DNA of 64,000 bases from Primula veris (taxonomy: Eukaryota; Streptophyta; Magnoliopsida; Ericales; Primulaceae): assembly GCA_963682055.1 (NCBI GenBank), contig OY821745.1:2053501-2117500 (forward strand), in the 5' to 3' direction. Below the pieces are notes generated by a model. The model was not told the origin of the DNA. It saw nothing but the letters and a program-made list of their open reading frames with translations, and did no database searches. Positions 1-10,592 of this stretch are shown piece after piece. Position 1 is the first letter of the stretch; each line of letters starts with the position of its first letter. The translations under genes were made by a program, and so were the position numbers.

Positions 1-202
1 TTACATAAAAGACTATATGGTAATCAGTCTGGTTGAGTCAGTCTGATTCTATAACATTACTGAATATTAGGTGACTTTGGGGGATTTAAATAGAAGAATT
101 TAGATAAGAAGCGGGTGACTTTAGTATATGTTTTAATTATCAATAATGTTATAAAGTCAGACTGTTTCAACCAGACTGATTACCAGACAGTCTTTTATGT
201 AA
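1..202. mobile_element. Foldback MITE with ~60-bp arms
   Basis: The first 61 bases and bases 142-202 are near-perfect inverted copies. Both ends read TTACATAAAAGACT inward, followed by the shared blocks GGTAATCAGTCTGGTTGA and ATAACATTA. About 80 bases of unrelated AT-rich sequence lie between the arms. No coding capacity is visible. The left end coincides with the window edge, so the true terminus and target duplication cannot be read. Superfamily is unassigned. Confidence 0.75.
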
Positions 203-234
203 TTTTTAAAATTCTTTTGACACCCAAGTAAAAC

Positions 235-555
235 AAAAATAAAACCTCAAATATAATATTTATGGAACTCTGGTTGAGACTACCCTAAACTTAAATATTA
301 ATTAAAAATATTTAAAATTTTAATGATTTTAATATATTTTATTTGACGATTCAATAAAATAAAAACTCAAATATAATATTATATAACCCTATTTCAAACT
401 ACCCTAAACTTAAATATTAATTAAAAATATTTAAAATGTTAATGATTTTAATATATTTTATTTGACGATTTAACAAAATAAATACTCAAATATTATATTA
501 TATAACCCTATTTGAGACTACCCTAAACTTAAATATTAATTAAAAATATTAAATA
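235..555. repeat. Tandem repeat, ~119-bp unit, nearly three copies
   Basis: The block ACTACCCTAAACTTAAATAT recurs at about 279, 398 and 517 with the same AT-rich context, giving a period of about 119 bases. The third copy is cut short near 555. No ORF or promoter is evident, and 556-842 is ordinary AT-rich DNA. Confidence 0.75.
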
Positions 556-842
556 TATGGCCGAATAGCAGACTCTTAAATTTCGGGGTGAAAATAAAAA
601 TCTAAATTTATATTAAGAACTAGTGTGTTGAGAGTCTGATTGAGTCTATCTGGCTAATTAGTATGTTATGATATTATTCTATTACATGCGTAAGATAACT
701 TTTCTTTGGATCAATGCTGATGAAGTCAATGATAACTTAGTATATCTTCCTTTTAACTAAATTATGTTGTAAACTAGATATTAAATGAATAAGATGACTT
801 TTCGTTGGATCAATTTTGATTAAGTCGTAACTAAACAAATGT

Positions 843-1032
843 GTTTTATGAAAATACGTGCAACTTTGAACATTAAATTTTTCATATTAAAATTACCGAA
901 ATGAAAAAATTAAAAATTCCATCATATAGTTCTAACCATGAACTACGTGATTAACTTTTGAAATAATTTTTTTCGGCAATCTAGATATGAAAAAATTATC
1001 GATCAAGGTTGCACGTATTTTCGTAGTGGATA
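843..1032. mobile_element. Diverged Stowaway-like MITE
   Basis: Inverted arms GAAAATACGTGCAAC (left) and GTTGCACGTATTTTC (right) enclose AT-rich sequence with the inner motifs ACCGAAATGAAAA and AATCATATAGTT-like blocks. These blocks are shared with better preserved copies at 29883, 34262, 36801 and 59893. The outer CTCC..GGAG ends are not recognisable here, so this is an old copy. Confidence 0.55.
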
Positions 1033-1869
1033 TATGTTTAGGCATGGATGGAGTAGAATCTAATACCAGGCTATACGAATGCAATTCTGGAAAAATGAAT
1101 TTGAAATCCATAATGCTTATTTGAAGGGCATCATTATCTGCATATGAATTTGAGAAAGAAGGAACTGAACATTGGTGATAGTATCCTTGCAAAACAAAAT
1201 TTTAAAATTGAAACTTTTTGAAAGTGACACAAAAAGATACGTAAAACAAACGGGGTTAACAAACAACCAAATCATTGTTTATGCATATATAATAGGATAA
1301 AATATACTGTATCTAGTAAATAAGTATTGATTAGTTTTGATGAACTTACATTGATTGAAACCAAAGAAAACCATTCAGATGAGAAAAATGGGGATGGATA
1401 AATACAGGAGTGGTCGAGTGGGTAAACTTTAAATTTAAAAAATAATGGCGCCTAGAATTTGGAAAATTTTAAATTTGGTGTTTGGATTTCATTTCTTATA
1501 TTTATTAAATACAAAAAGACTATAATTTTGTGATATCTAAGAAACATAAAAAAAAGTCACGAAATAAATTTATTTACAGTATTACAATATACTCTGTAAG
1601 AGAAACAATGCATTCAAAAGTAGAAAAATGTTCAAACAATTTAATATTATACTTAAACAAATAGTTGTTATATATATATATGTATACTATTCCTCATATA
1701 TATAAAAATTATTTTACTAATATGGCAACTAGAATTCAGAACTACGCATTAAATTAAGAATAATTTTATATCTCACAACAAAGTAGTTGCAAGAATATAT
1801 TTAATTTGGAACTATATAATTTAACTTAAAAAGTTTAGCATTTCATATCAAATTCTAAAAAACTTTATT
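1033..1869. other. AT-rich intergenic DNA, no gene seen
   Basis: Both strands contain only short ORFs without family resemblance. A short TA run occurs at about 1671-1685. Nothing further can be supported. Confidence 0.6.
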
Positions 1870-2091
1870 CTAGCAACGTAGTGAATAATGATGTCAAAAT
1901 ACTAGGCTACTAACATCAAAATTTCCACTTTGTTGTTAAAAACACACCAACCGGGAACAAAATACAGTGAGTTGTTAAAACTCTACATTTCAGCATCAAA
2001 ACCAAATTATGTTACCAAAAGTTAACTATTTAACAATAAAAAACAAATATGTTGCTAGACTTTGTGGTTGAAAATGCAATTTCTTGTAGTG
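1870..2091. mobile_element. CACTA (En/Spm-like) transposon terminus
   Basis: The block ends TTTCTTGTAGTG, which on the minus strand is CACTACAAGAAA, the typical terminal inverted repeat of plant CACTA elements. Inside it are repeated subterminal motifs (GTTGCTAGA, GTTGTTAAA, GTTACCAAA), as expected for transposase-binding subterminal repeats. I found no matching CACTACAAGAAA end to the left, so this is a truncated or very degraded copy. Confidence 0.5.
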
Positions 2092-3194
2092 GGATGTGCA
2101 ATATATTGAGTATCTCACGATTCACCGTAATATAGTTTGTGCTTGTTAGAAAACAATTATGAATGGTTCTTCCATTATGATTTCATGCTTGGTTGATATT
2201 TCAAGTTTGACCAAATCTATACCTTGCTTGTTTGATACCCGTGACGATGAGCATGGTCCACGGATATACTTCCACAAGCATAGGGGTCAGAGTTCTAGAA
2301 CAGGAAGCTTCTCCAAAAAAAAAAAAAAACTCGAGAAATCAACAGTTTACTAAAACGCGTCAATAATTTGCCTTTGTTGCTAATAAAAACCTACACAAAG
2401 ATCCTTGAATGCATTTTTCCGAGTAACAAAGTAACAATATTCATGCTCACTGTGTTTTACCCGACCATGAATTATTATGTCGACCGCCATCAGTGGTACT
2501 CTAATATAACATTATTACAACAAGTAATTCAGTGCAGTAGTTCGAAAATATCACTCTCATAGAGTAAGAAATAAGCCGCCTTGCTTCGGAAGCATTAATG
2601 CCCAACACATGATACCTCGATACTAGGCGGACCAAAAATGAACATGAGTGAATAATTTAAAGAAATAAAAGAACACGGCTTTGTACATTTCTAGCCTTAC
2701 CCCTCTCACCTTACTTTCTTGAAGATGGAAAAGTATTTTTTACCAAAAACATATATACCTTGTGTTTCGGGCTGAAAAGTAAATCTGATTTCTCTTTGGG
2801 TTACTATTGTTTGAATTTAAGCTCAATTTCGCAATGTAAAAATTGTATGTTTGTAATAGGGAAAAAAGGCGTTGATGGGAAATCCAATTTTTTTTTCTAT
2901 TTAATTATCCTTTAATGAATTATTACTTAAATAAAATGCAGTATAGACTTGGTGCTAGCTAGAGAACATTCAGTAGAAGAACAAGATTAAAACATTTAGT
3001 ATAATTCATGCAATGTTTGGATAAAGTATATTATTATTAGAGAGATACTCCTCTAGTTAATTTTACAAATTATCAATCACAACAATAATGTAATTTGTAA
3101 CATTTAACACTTATTTCGTATAATGTCAACATGTGCTTTTGTCCACAACCTGATCAGTTGTGTTTCTTATTTGAGAATCTTACATCCTCTTTAA
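2092..3194. other. Intergenic region downstream of the chitinase gene
   Basis: The sequence is AT-rich with several poly-A/T runs. No ORF here resembles a protein family. The part nearest 3194 should hold the 3' UTR and poly(A) site of the minus-strand chitinase gene, but no signal is clear enough to place. Confidence 0.5.
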
Positions 3195-5599
3195 TTAAGC
3201 GAATGGCCTTTGGTTTGAGCAGTCGAGGTTGTTGCCTGGGCTAACTCCCATTGTTTGGCAGTACCTCTGGTAGAACCCTATACGATCTTGAACTCTTGGG
3301 TCTGTGCCAATACCACATTCAAGTCCACCATTAATTATGTTTGTGATTACTCCGTATCCGGGAACCCTTCCTGCGGCATTATCTGCAGCAGACGGGCTCC
3401 ACCTTCCAGTGATAACATCGTGACACGAGGGCTTTGATGCTTGTGGAGTCATCCAAAACCAAAAAGCAGTCTTGAAAGAAATGGTAACATCGTTTTCCAC
3501 AAGATCAGGGTTGTTCAAGAGGTCACTATTTAGGGCTCTTCCTGCCTGTCCATAGTTGTAGTTGCTGAAATAAAATGGAAGTAGTAATTATTGATCTGCT
3601 GAAACTGATTATTTACAAGAACAAGAAAGTACTTATTATTTTTGTTCAATCAATCGTCGTAAAGAGAAATTAATTTGAACGTTGACTCATCGTTGCAAAT
3701 ATCATAACATTGATTTATACGATAATTAAATTGAAAACCGGAAAGTCTGACCGGTGCCAAAATATTTATGAGAAGACAAAGTTAGGTATACAACTCAATA
3801 CCTATAGTTTACTAGAAAACTAGCAATCTGTAGTAGATATATGCATATCGGTATTCGGTACAAATATGGCTACATATTTCAGAACAACATACTTTTAAAA
3901 TTATGCAATTATTATTAGTACTAATTAACAAAAAATAAAAATAGGATTTATATTTGGCAACACTTTCAATTCTCTAGAAGTAATTAAAAACATTAATTAC
4001 AGGAATTAGGGTTCTGTGTATGACTCATGTATCCTGTTGAGGAAAAGATTACTTATCGGAACCTCACGAGTACCCTAGTAAACAGGTTTTCATTCTGAAG
4101 AGATTTTTGTAAAAACTGATATAAGCATTGGGTTATGAAAAACTTCTTACTGGGTAAGTTGGATTGGTCCACGACCATAATAACTCTTGCCAGCTGCGCA
4201 AGGCCATTCAGCACTCGGTTCGCAGTAATTTGGGGGGTTACCTTGCTCTTTCTTGAAACAATATCCCCAAGAGTATGGTCCATCTGGTGCCGAAGGCCAC
4301 CCACCTTTACATGAATACGCAATACGTTAATGCATCTAGTGTTTCTCTTTTTTCGTATTTATAACAGAATTTATAAGGATTGACCGATATGTTTGTTAAC
4401 AAGATCATGAAGAAATGACACTACATGTTACTTCCTTTAGTTACCTTCGCCAACTATATTGACTTTTTATGAACAAACGTTTGTTAAAATGCGTTAGTCT
4501 GGTTGACCAGTTAGCTAGTTAGTTACCCACTGAGTTTTCAGAAATCTATGTGGTGTCAATTTCCTTAGATATTTTACATTGATTTTCAAAATAATTGCTA
4601 TAACAAAAACCATGTTTTTAGTTAGGATATTTTGTGTGTATGGCTTCTAGTTGCTTAATTATAGGCGGTGTTAGTGTTTTAAAAAATGCTAGTTTGATCA
4701 AAATGTTTTTACGAGAGATACCCTTAAAACGCTAAAAAGGTAGTTTTGAAGCGTAAAGCATAAACTTTTTATAGTATAAAAATATACATGTTAGAAATAT
4801 CTAATAAATATACATGTTTAATATATATTTTGACAACATCATTTAATTATTTTCTATATAAGAAAAACTGAAATATAATAGCAAAAAAAATTACAGATTT
4901 AAATCTTTTAGTTCTTAAAATTCCTAACCCTAAATCAGCGTCGTTTTCGTAGTTTTTTGGACAAATAATAATTAAAAAAAACTACAAGTCCTAAAAAATC
5001 GTCAAAGGTATGATAAAAGCGCAAAAAGAGTGATAAGATCGCAAAAACAACACAAATAGCGCTTTATCAGCCAAAAAGCGAAAAAGCGTAAATATTTTTT
5101 TAACAAAAAGTTTTATAGAGTTTTTAGCCCTTTAAAGCGTGATTTCTAAAACACTGATTATAGGTGATAGAAGAGACAAACCAGTGGTTTCGTGTGAAGT
5201 TTGGGCCAAGAAAGCCGCGATCTCCTTTTTCCTTGTGTTGGTGTCTCCTGTGGTAGCAAAGCCACCAAAGGAGTTTGCCGCAGATATGAATGCATCATAT
5301 GTATAGAAATTCCTTGCAGGGCAAGCGTTGTCGTTACGGTGCAGGAGCAGCTGATTGAATGTGTCTCTTGAAATGAGACTACTAATGCCGCTACCACCTG
5401 GGGTCGTGGTAGGACCGCCACACTGACTTTGGCAGTTAGTGCCACAGTATTCGGATGTGTCGCCGCAATATCCATACTGGCTGCAGCACAACCCGCCTGC
5501 ACAAACTCTGCCCCCAACGTCCCTGCCGCATTGTGGCTGCGCAGAAGCTGCCACTACTAGGACTAGAAAACAAACGAGGTTTATAATATGATGACTCAT
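3195..5599 (-). CDS. Class I chitinase (CBM18 hevein domain + GH19), 3 exons, 313 aa
   Basis: Endochitinase that cleaves beta-1,4-GlcNAc linkages of fungal-type chitin; a secreted defence enzyme. Exons on the minus strand: 5599-5182, 4304-4151, 3564-3195, with introns in phase 1 and phase 2 and GT-AG borders; the spliced length is 942 nt. Residues 1-20 form a hydrophobic signal peptide. Residues 21-59 are a hevein domain with eight cysteines. A short Thr/Pro/Gly hinge ([10 protein letters not shown]) follows, then the GH19 catalytic domain. The catalytic pair is E137 in HETTGGW and E159 in CFKKE; the 22-residue spacing matches the known barley pair (E67/E89). The family motif HNYNYG sits at the exon 2/3 junction. 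The protein ends CSNQRPFA with no obvious C-terminal vacuolar extension, so secretion to the apoplast is inferred. The ATG at 5599 is chosen because the signal peptide begins there; the open frame extends upstream without family similarity. Confidence 0.93.
4666..5156. mobile_element. Non-autonomous hAT-like element in chitinase intron 1
   Basis: The block is flanked by a perfect 8-bp direct repeat ATTATAGG (4658-4665 and 5157-5164), the size typical of hAT insertions. The right end reads TTCTAAAACACTG and the left end CGGTGTTAGTGTTTTA, which are imperfect inverted copies. The interior is AT-rich with repeated AAAAAGCG motifs and encodes nothing. It lies about 16 bases inside the intron from the exon 1 splice donor. 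Confidence 0.72.
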
Positions 5600-5665
5600 T
5601 TTTTGCTTAAAATAAATTCGAAGTGGATTAGTTGTGGTGTGGCGAATATTTAGTGAGAATGTTGG

Positions 5666-5674
5666 TTTATATAG
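5666..5674 (-). promoter_or_regulatory. TATA box of the chitinase gene
   Basis: On the minus strand the sequence is CTATATAAA, about 67 bases upstream of the chosen chitinase ATG. This is a normal spacing for a plant gene with a short 5' leader. Confidence 0.6.
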
Positions 5675-6656
5675 ACGAATTTTAGTGGAAAAGTAATTCG
5701 AATGTGTTCGCAGCCAAGATATAATTGTACACCTAAGATGACTATTCTCAGTCATCAATCATGACAAAGTCTTGAACAAAAAAAAAAAAAAAAAAATCAT
5801 GACAAAGTTAATTGTGTAGGAAAAGGACTGCTGTTGATTATTTTACTGGCGAAAAACCAGTTTAAGACCACTTCCCTAGAAAGAAGAAATCAGAAAACTA
5901 GCCAAGTAATATTAAATCAGTTGAAATCTATAATAATTTTATTTTGTCAAGGCCAATTTAATGATTTCTTTAAATTAACTGAATTAATTACAGTTTTCGA
6001 GTCTGGTTTTTACCAAGTGAATAATTTTTTGAAGAGCAAATGTTTTTCAACAACAACAACAACAACAAAAAAACGTGGAAATTTATAACGATGGTCACGA
6101 ATCATATTAACCCTTGTATTTCCTAAAACTAACTCCCAATATGTATATGAAAGGAAAATACGTGCAATTTTACAACAACAACAACAACAAACGTGGAAAT
6201 TTATAACGATGGTCACGAATCATATTAACCCTTGTATTTCCTAAAACTAACTCCCATATGTATATCACGATTGTTCTCGGCATGGTTTTGGTCCTTGATT
6301 TGGATTCATTCTTGATTGTCTTGCTTGCTCCATTATATACCTTCGGCGTTTTCTAGCTCCAACAGTAACTCGCAACTGTAACTAACCATCTCGTTTGCAT
6401 AATTGCATGGGGAGAAACGTTTTGTTGTTACCAAATGAAGTAATGAACCAATAGGAAGTTAAGATCCAAAAATAGTTAATTTCGAAAACAAAGAGACAAA
6501 GAGACCCACTACAACCAAAATAAGGCTAGCTAATACGAAGCCCAACGCTGAAAGGCCTAAAACCAAAAGAGAAATACAAGGCTGAAGACCCACAATAAAA
6601 CTTAATTAAAAGGAAAATAACATTTAGTCGTTAGAGAACAAAATATGAGCTACTAA
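5675..6656. other. Intergenic, with a 118-bp-period direct duplication
   Basis: The chitinase promoter is followed by AT-rich DNA. A segment beginning CGTGGAAATTTATAACG and ending in TATGTATAT is present twice, at 6074-6147 and 6192-6265, almost identical, each preceded by a CAA repeat. The two copies read as a recent tandem duplication of about 118 bases. No gene is evident. Confidence 0.65.
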
Positions 6657-6667
6657 AAGGAAAATAT

Positions 6668-7388
6668 ATGTGAAAATGGGACCTTAGATAAGAGTGTAGA
6701 GCTAGTGTTGAATATTTGTTGGCAAATTTGCTAGAAACGAAGCAGTTATTAACAATGTTTAACCGGAAACTTCTCATGTTGTTAAACAAGCCATACGCTT
6801 ATATAAAGACTTTACTGCAGAATGTTACACAAAAGAGCATGACGCATGTGTAAAAGATCGAATTGCGCCTAATTCTGGATGGTCAAAACCTTCATCCGGC
6901 TTCTTAAAGATAAATATTGATGCTTCCGTTAAGCTACCTAGTCGTAGTGCAGGGGGTGGGTTACTAGTTCGTGACGCACATGGGTATGTTATTGATGTTT
7001 GGATGAGATGTTTTAAGGCTTCCTCCCCGCTCCTAGCCGAGGCCCTTGCCCTCCTCCGTTCAGCATGCTTTCGTGCAAAAGGGAAAAATTGGGAGAATGT
7101 GATTTTTGAATCCGATAACCGTAATCTTATTATGTATTGCAATTTTGACAAAACGGTCGAAATCGCTTGGGAAATAGAGGCCGTCGATGAAAATATCCGA
7201 GCTATCGATGCGAGAAAAGATTGGCGCTGCGTTTGGGTTCCTATATTGTTAAATGGTTTGGCCAATTGTTTAGCCGTTTATGCTAGGAAAATTGCTTGTA
7301 ATTTGTTTTCTTTCACCTTTCCGGACCAATTTTGGTCACTTGTATCCTCGGATTTAGTTTAAATATAATGTTTCTTTTCAAAAAAAAG
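6668..7388 (+). pseudogene. 5'-truncated LINE with RNase H (RVT_3-like) domain
   Basis: An open frame from about 6781 to 7362 (stop TAA) encodes an RNase H-like domain as found at the C-terminus of plant non-LTR retrotransposon proteins: FLKINIDASV near the start, a GGGLLVRDAHG turn, the SPLLAEALALL helix and the FESDN acidic motif. Just upstream the frame is broken: a TAA at about 6760 and a one-base frame change near 6720 separate residues resembling WQI-ARNEAV, the usual lead-in. The stop is followed by TTTCTTTTCAAAAAAAA. An 11-bp direct repeat AAGGAAAATAT (6657-6667 and 7389-7399) flanks the block and is a candidate target duplication. The copy is dead and lacks endonuclease and RT. Confidence 0.78.
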
Positions 7389-7530
7389 AAGGAAAATATT
7401 TCTCGACTAAGAAAAAGAAAAGGAAAACATTTCAAACCAGTTCTAGACTTCTATTCAAACTAGTGCAACCTAAAAAAGTTGCAGAAAAAAACTACGTACC
7501 TTGTATTTAGATAAAATATAAATATATATA

Positions 7531-7750
7531 TATATAGGGGAAGGATTTATACACACATAAAAATACACATTATGTTTACACATCAATCACAACCCTTCAT
7601 TTACTTAATTTTAATGGTCAAGATTAGTTCATCTAATAACAAGAATAAACACATAATCTTAACCATTAAAATTAAGTAAATGGATGGTTGTGATTGATGT
7701 GTAAAGATAATGTGTGTTTTTATGTGTGTATAGATCCTCCCCCTATATAT
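7531..7750. mobile_element. Long-arm foldback MITE
   Basis: Bases about 7536-7629 and 7656-7746 are inverted copies with few mismatches: AGGGGAAGGATTTATACACA on the left and, reversed, AGGGGGAGGATCTATACACA on the right. They continue through CACATCAATCACAACC and ATTTACTTAATTTTAATGGT. The loop is only about 25 bases. Both ends sit in TATATA runs, which fits a TA target. It could fold into a long hairpin RNA. No coding capacity. Confidence 0.8.
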
Positions 7751-7796
7751 ATATATGGGGAATAATATATGACACATAAGTTTACAGGTTGAGATT

Positions 7797-7941
7797 GAAC
7801 CAAGTTAATCGTATAGTTCAAACAATAAATTATATGATTTAGTTTTGAAATTTTTCATTTTGACAATTAGTATATATGTTATAATTCGGTCAAAATTGTA
7901 CGTAATTTCGTATAGGATAATTAATTCGGAACGGATGTAGT
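7797..7941. mobile_element. Stowaway MITE, right half only
   Basis: AATTATATGATTTAGTTTTGAAATTTTTCATTTTGACAA-type sequence, the block ACGTAATTTCGTATAGGA and the end GGAACGGATGTAGTA match the right arm of the Stowaway family seen at 36801-37040. The left arm is missing or replaced. Confidence 0.55.
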
Positions 7942-8108
7942 ACTTGATTCAATCTCACCCATTAAAAATAATAGATAACGAAATCTCAACCATTAAAAAA
8001 ATAGACAACGAATGGTCAAGATTAATGTATAAATATAGCGTGTAGACTTATATATCGATATATCATTCTCCATATATATATATATACACACATACATATA
8101 CACACACA

Positions 8109-8938
8109 TAGGGGTGTCAAAAAGACCTAAAACCTGAAAATCACACCGTAAATACCCAAAAAAACGCAAGAACCGACCTGTCACGGAATCGTTTTTGGGA
8201 TTACTCAACCCGACCCCGCTGGCTCTTGGGACATGTATGGTTCTCAACACTGTGCTGTGGACCCGACCAGTATACCCAACCCGAGGAACCGACTCGCATA
8301 CCCGAATTATAGAACCGCTATATATCCATATTTTAAATATATATACATATTATGCATTTGCAATGAAAATTGGATAAATGCACGGAAAAAAAACAAGAAG
8401 AATTCATACAACGATGAGTGAAGAAAGATGAAACGTTTTTTAATATGTGCGAAGACAAGGTTGGAGATTTAACATTGAACAATTAGTTTTTATACTTGTT
8501 TTATTTTTTGTTAGTTGACGCTAATTTACTTTTTTTATTTTGGGGTTTTTTCCCATATTTTTATATTTTTATCATTAATAATATAAAAATATAGGTTTTC
8601 CCATCATTTAATAAAAAATAGTTGTTAAACTTTATTGTGATTACAAATTTTACGATTTATTTTTAATTAAATATATCTTTCTTAATAATTTAGGTGAATC
8701 ACTAACAATAACATGGGTAATTAAGAAAATGAAAAATTAAACCATTACTTTGTAATGTTTAAGTGACTGTGTAATATTTATGTGATTCAGTAATCAAACA
8801 AGCACATTGTTAACCAATATGAAACAAAAAAAATTTAGAGTACCTCATTACTTTGTTTATTTTTAACAAGTAAGTTAAGAAATATCTTGGAAAAATATAT
8901 TCATTATCAATATATAAAAATATCATTTAGAAAAGAAC
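8109..8938. other. Left part of a possible interrupted hAT-like element; otherwise AT-rich
   Basis: TAGGGGTGTCAAAAAGACC at 8109 and ATTTACACCCTTA ending at about 28126 form weak inverted ends of a type common in plant hAT elements. The two are separated by the nested LTR elements. The flanks (CACACACA and TATACACA) match at only 6 of 8 positions and are low complexity, so the link is tentative. No gene is visible between 8330 and 8938. Confidence 0.3.
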
Positions 8939-9154
8939 TGTTGGTTTCGTACTATATCGATAAAGCAATGATTGAAAAGACAATAAATTAAAAGACATGG
9001 ACGCAATGGAAATAACAATTTATTTCTCACAATTAGAATATAAATTACAATTCCTGACTCAACAGAATTAAAATTACACTAATTTAAATTCCAGACAGAT
9101 TTAATATAACTTATTAAACTGCTGGACTGAATTGTAATTGTTTGAAACTGTTAG

Positions 9155-9725
9155 TGATAAAGCCATAACTTTGGTCGGTCGCGTTAGGCTTTTCAACAAT
9201 AATATAATAGTAAATCAATTGTAAATAATGGACACTTCCTGATCTTTATTATTGCTCGGATTATAATCCTTATTCGGACTATTACACTTGCTTGGATTAG
9301 TATCTCTGTATTACAATTGTACTCGATTTGACTATTTAATCTCTCTTCTTGGTCTTTCTCCCCTTTTATTCGGTGCTCGGCTTTATCTCTGCTCGGTTTA
9401 TTTCTTGACGTGATATACTTTGACTAGTTTCTCTCTTTTCTCAACTTCTCTCTATATTTTTTGGATAGATTTTCTGGTCTTTTTCTAGGAGGGGTAGTTG
9501 GCTATTTATAGGCAACTATGCTTTCTAAGATGTTGACAAATGTCTCCATCTCAGGGGTTTTTCAGACATGGGTCCCCAGTTGAGTGGGCTTGGGCTTTTG
9601 ATAGTAATACCTTATTTTCCTATAAAAAGCATGAGATGACCCATTTAAGCGTTGGATACCCATTTATAAAGTGGGTTGATTATTACCCGAATAGAATATT
9701 CGGGTCTAATTTTTATGTTCTATCA
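9155..9725 (-). repeat. LTR of the Tat element (3' LTR in element sense)
   Basis: 571 bases, from TGATAAAGCC to TTCTATCA, flanked on its outer side by GTTAG. It is nearly identical to 26159-26730. Differences I found are four single transitions of the C/T or A/G kind at about 9288, 9325, 9411 and 9446, one more near 9480, and a one-G length difference near 9558. Confidence 0.92.
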
Positions 9726-9745
9726 AGTGCTCCCTGACTTCCTCG
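9726..9745 (-). other. Candidate polypurine tract
   Basis: Read on the minus strand, the bases just before the downstream LTR are GGAAGTCAGGGAGCACT. They are purine-rich but interrupted, and sit where the plus-strand primer of a minus-oriented element should be. Confidence 0.4.
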
Positions 9746-9907
9746 GCGTGGTTTCCATGTCGAGGGAGTCATGCTTGGTCTGCCGAGGATATTACTTTGG
9801 TCTCGTCGTTCCCAAAGCTTCGTTGAAAATCGTAATAGATTTATGACGGTTCCTCGGGGGGGTCATTTAATGTTTCCTATCCTAATATCTTTTTTCGAGA
9901 AAAACTC

Positions 9908-9917
9908 CTATAAAAGG
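9908..9917 (+). promoter_or_regulatory. TATA box of antisense ORF 1
   Basis: CTATAAAAGG lies 52 bases before the ATG at 9969, on the strand opposite to gag-pol. Confidence 0.6.
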
Positions 9918-9968
9918 GTGTGCCCCCTCCATAATTAGGCATTTTACTACTACTTTGCTCGTGACGTA

Positions 9969-10271
9969 ATGGCTTCCTCTGGTTCTACTGGTGAGAGCTC
10001 CTTTAATTATATTTCTTACTTAGAAATGGAGATCAAGAAATCTCGTACCGCGAATAAGAAACTCGTGGTCAAGGTTTCAAACTACAAGAAGAGGTTGTCT
10101 GACATGGATTCTGATCACCATGTGACGATGGCCGATCGGGATTGGGCTTACGAGCATATAAAGAGGCTTGAGGCTAATCTGGCTAAGCAGAAGGCAGCAA
10201 AAAGGGCCTATAAGCTTGCCTTCAAGGAGTTGCATGCTCGGTCTAAACCGAGTTCGGATGAAGATGAATAA
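9969..10271 (+). CDS. Antisense ORF 1 of the Tat element: 100-aa coiled-coil protein
   Basis: No known family recognised. The 100-residue product starts MASSGSTGESS, is charged and helix-prone through about residues 18-90 (YLEMEIKKSRTANKK, IKRLEANLAKQ) and ends in an acidic tail (SSDEDE). It is paralogous to the next ORF: both start MAS plus a Ser/Thr/Gly/Asn-rich stretch, both have a Y-x-LE-x-E-x-KK segment, and both end KRAYKLA-KE-ARSK. It has its own TATA box. Transcription from this strand would run antisense to the retrotransposon's 3' region. Function unknown; a structural or regulatory partner protein is only a guess. Confidence 0.65.
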   Translation: MASSGSTGESSFNYISYLEMEIKKSRTANKKLVVKVSNYKKRLSDMDSDHHVTMADRDWAYEHIKRLEANLAKQKAAKRAYKLAFKELHARSKPSSDEDE

Positions 10272-10535
10272 GGCTCTTTCTCGAAATAATTAGTCTTTGG
10301 TGATTTCTGTTGTAATTTCTTTTGAATGGGGAGTCTTCTCCTCAGTTGTAATCGAAGTTTTCGAAATTAATAAAATATTTCCCTATCCTTGTTCTTGTCT
10401 GTTTATCTTCTTGATATCTTTTTGGATGACTTTAATTGGATTTGGAACTGTGGTTAATTTGCCGTAAATGCCCTTGGGAAGTTCAAGAGGTTGTATTTCT
10501 TCGAGATGACCTTTGATCTACTCCTTGTTTCTTCC

Positions 10536-10544
10536 TATAAAAGG
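10536..10544 (+). promoter_or_regulatory. TATA box of antisense ORF 2
   Basis: TATAAAAGG lies about 50 bases before the ATG at 10593, within a context (TTCCTATAAAAGGGG) very like that of ORF 1, which supports duplication of the whole unit including the promoter. Confidence 0.6.
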
Positions 10545-10592
10545 GGACTGTCCCTGTATTCTTTGTGCAATTCATCCTTTATTAACGAACAA

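Noticed and set aside
3255..3437. Plus-strand ORF of 60 aa
   Set aside because: Antisense shadow of chitinase exon 3.
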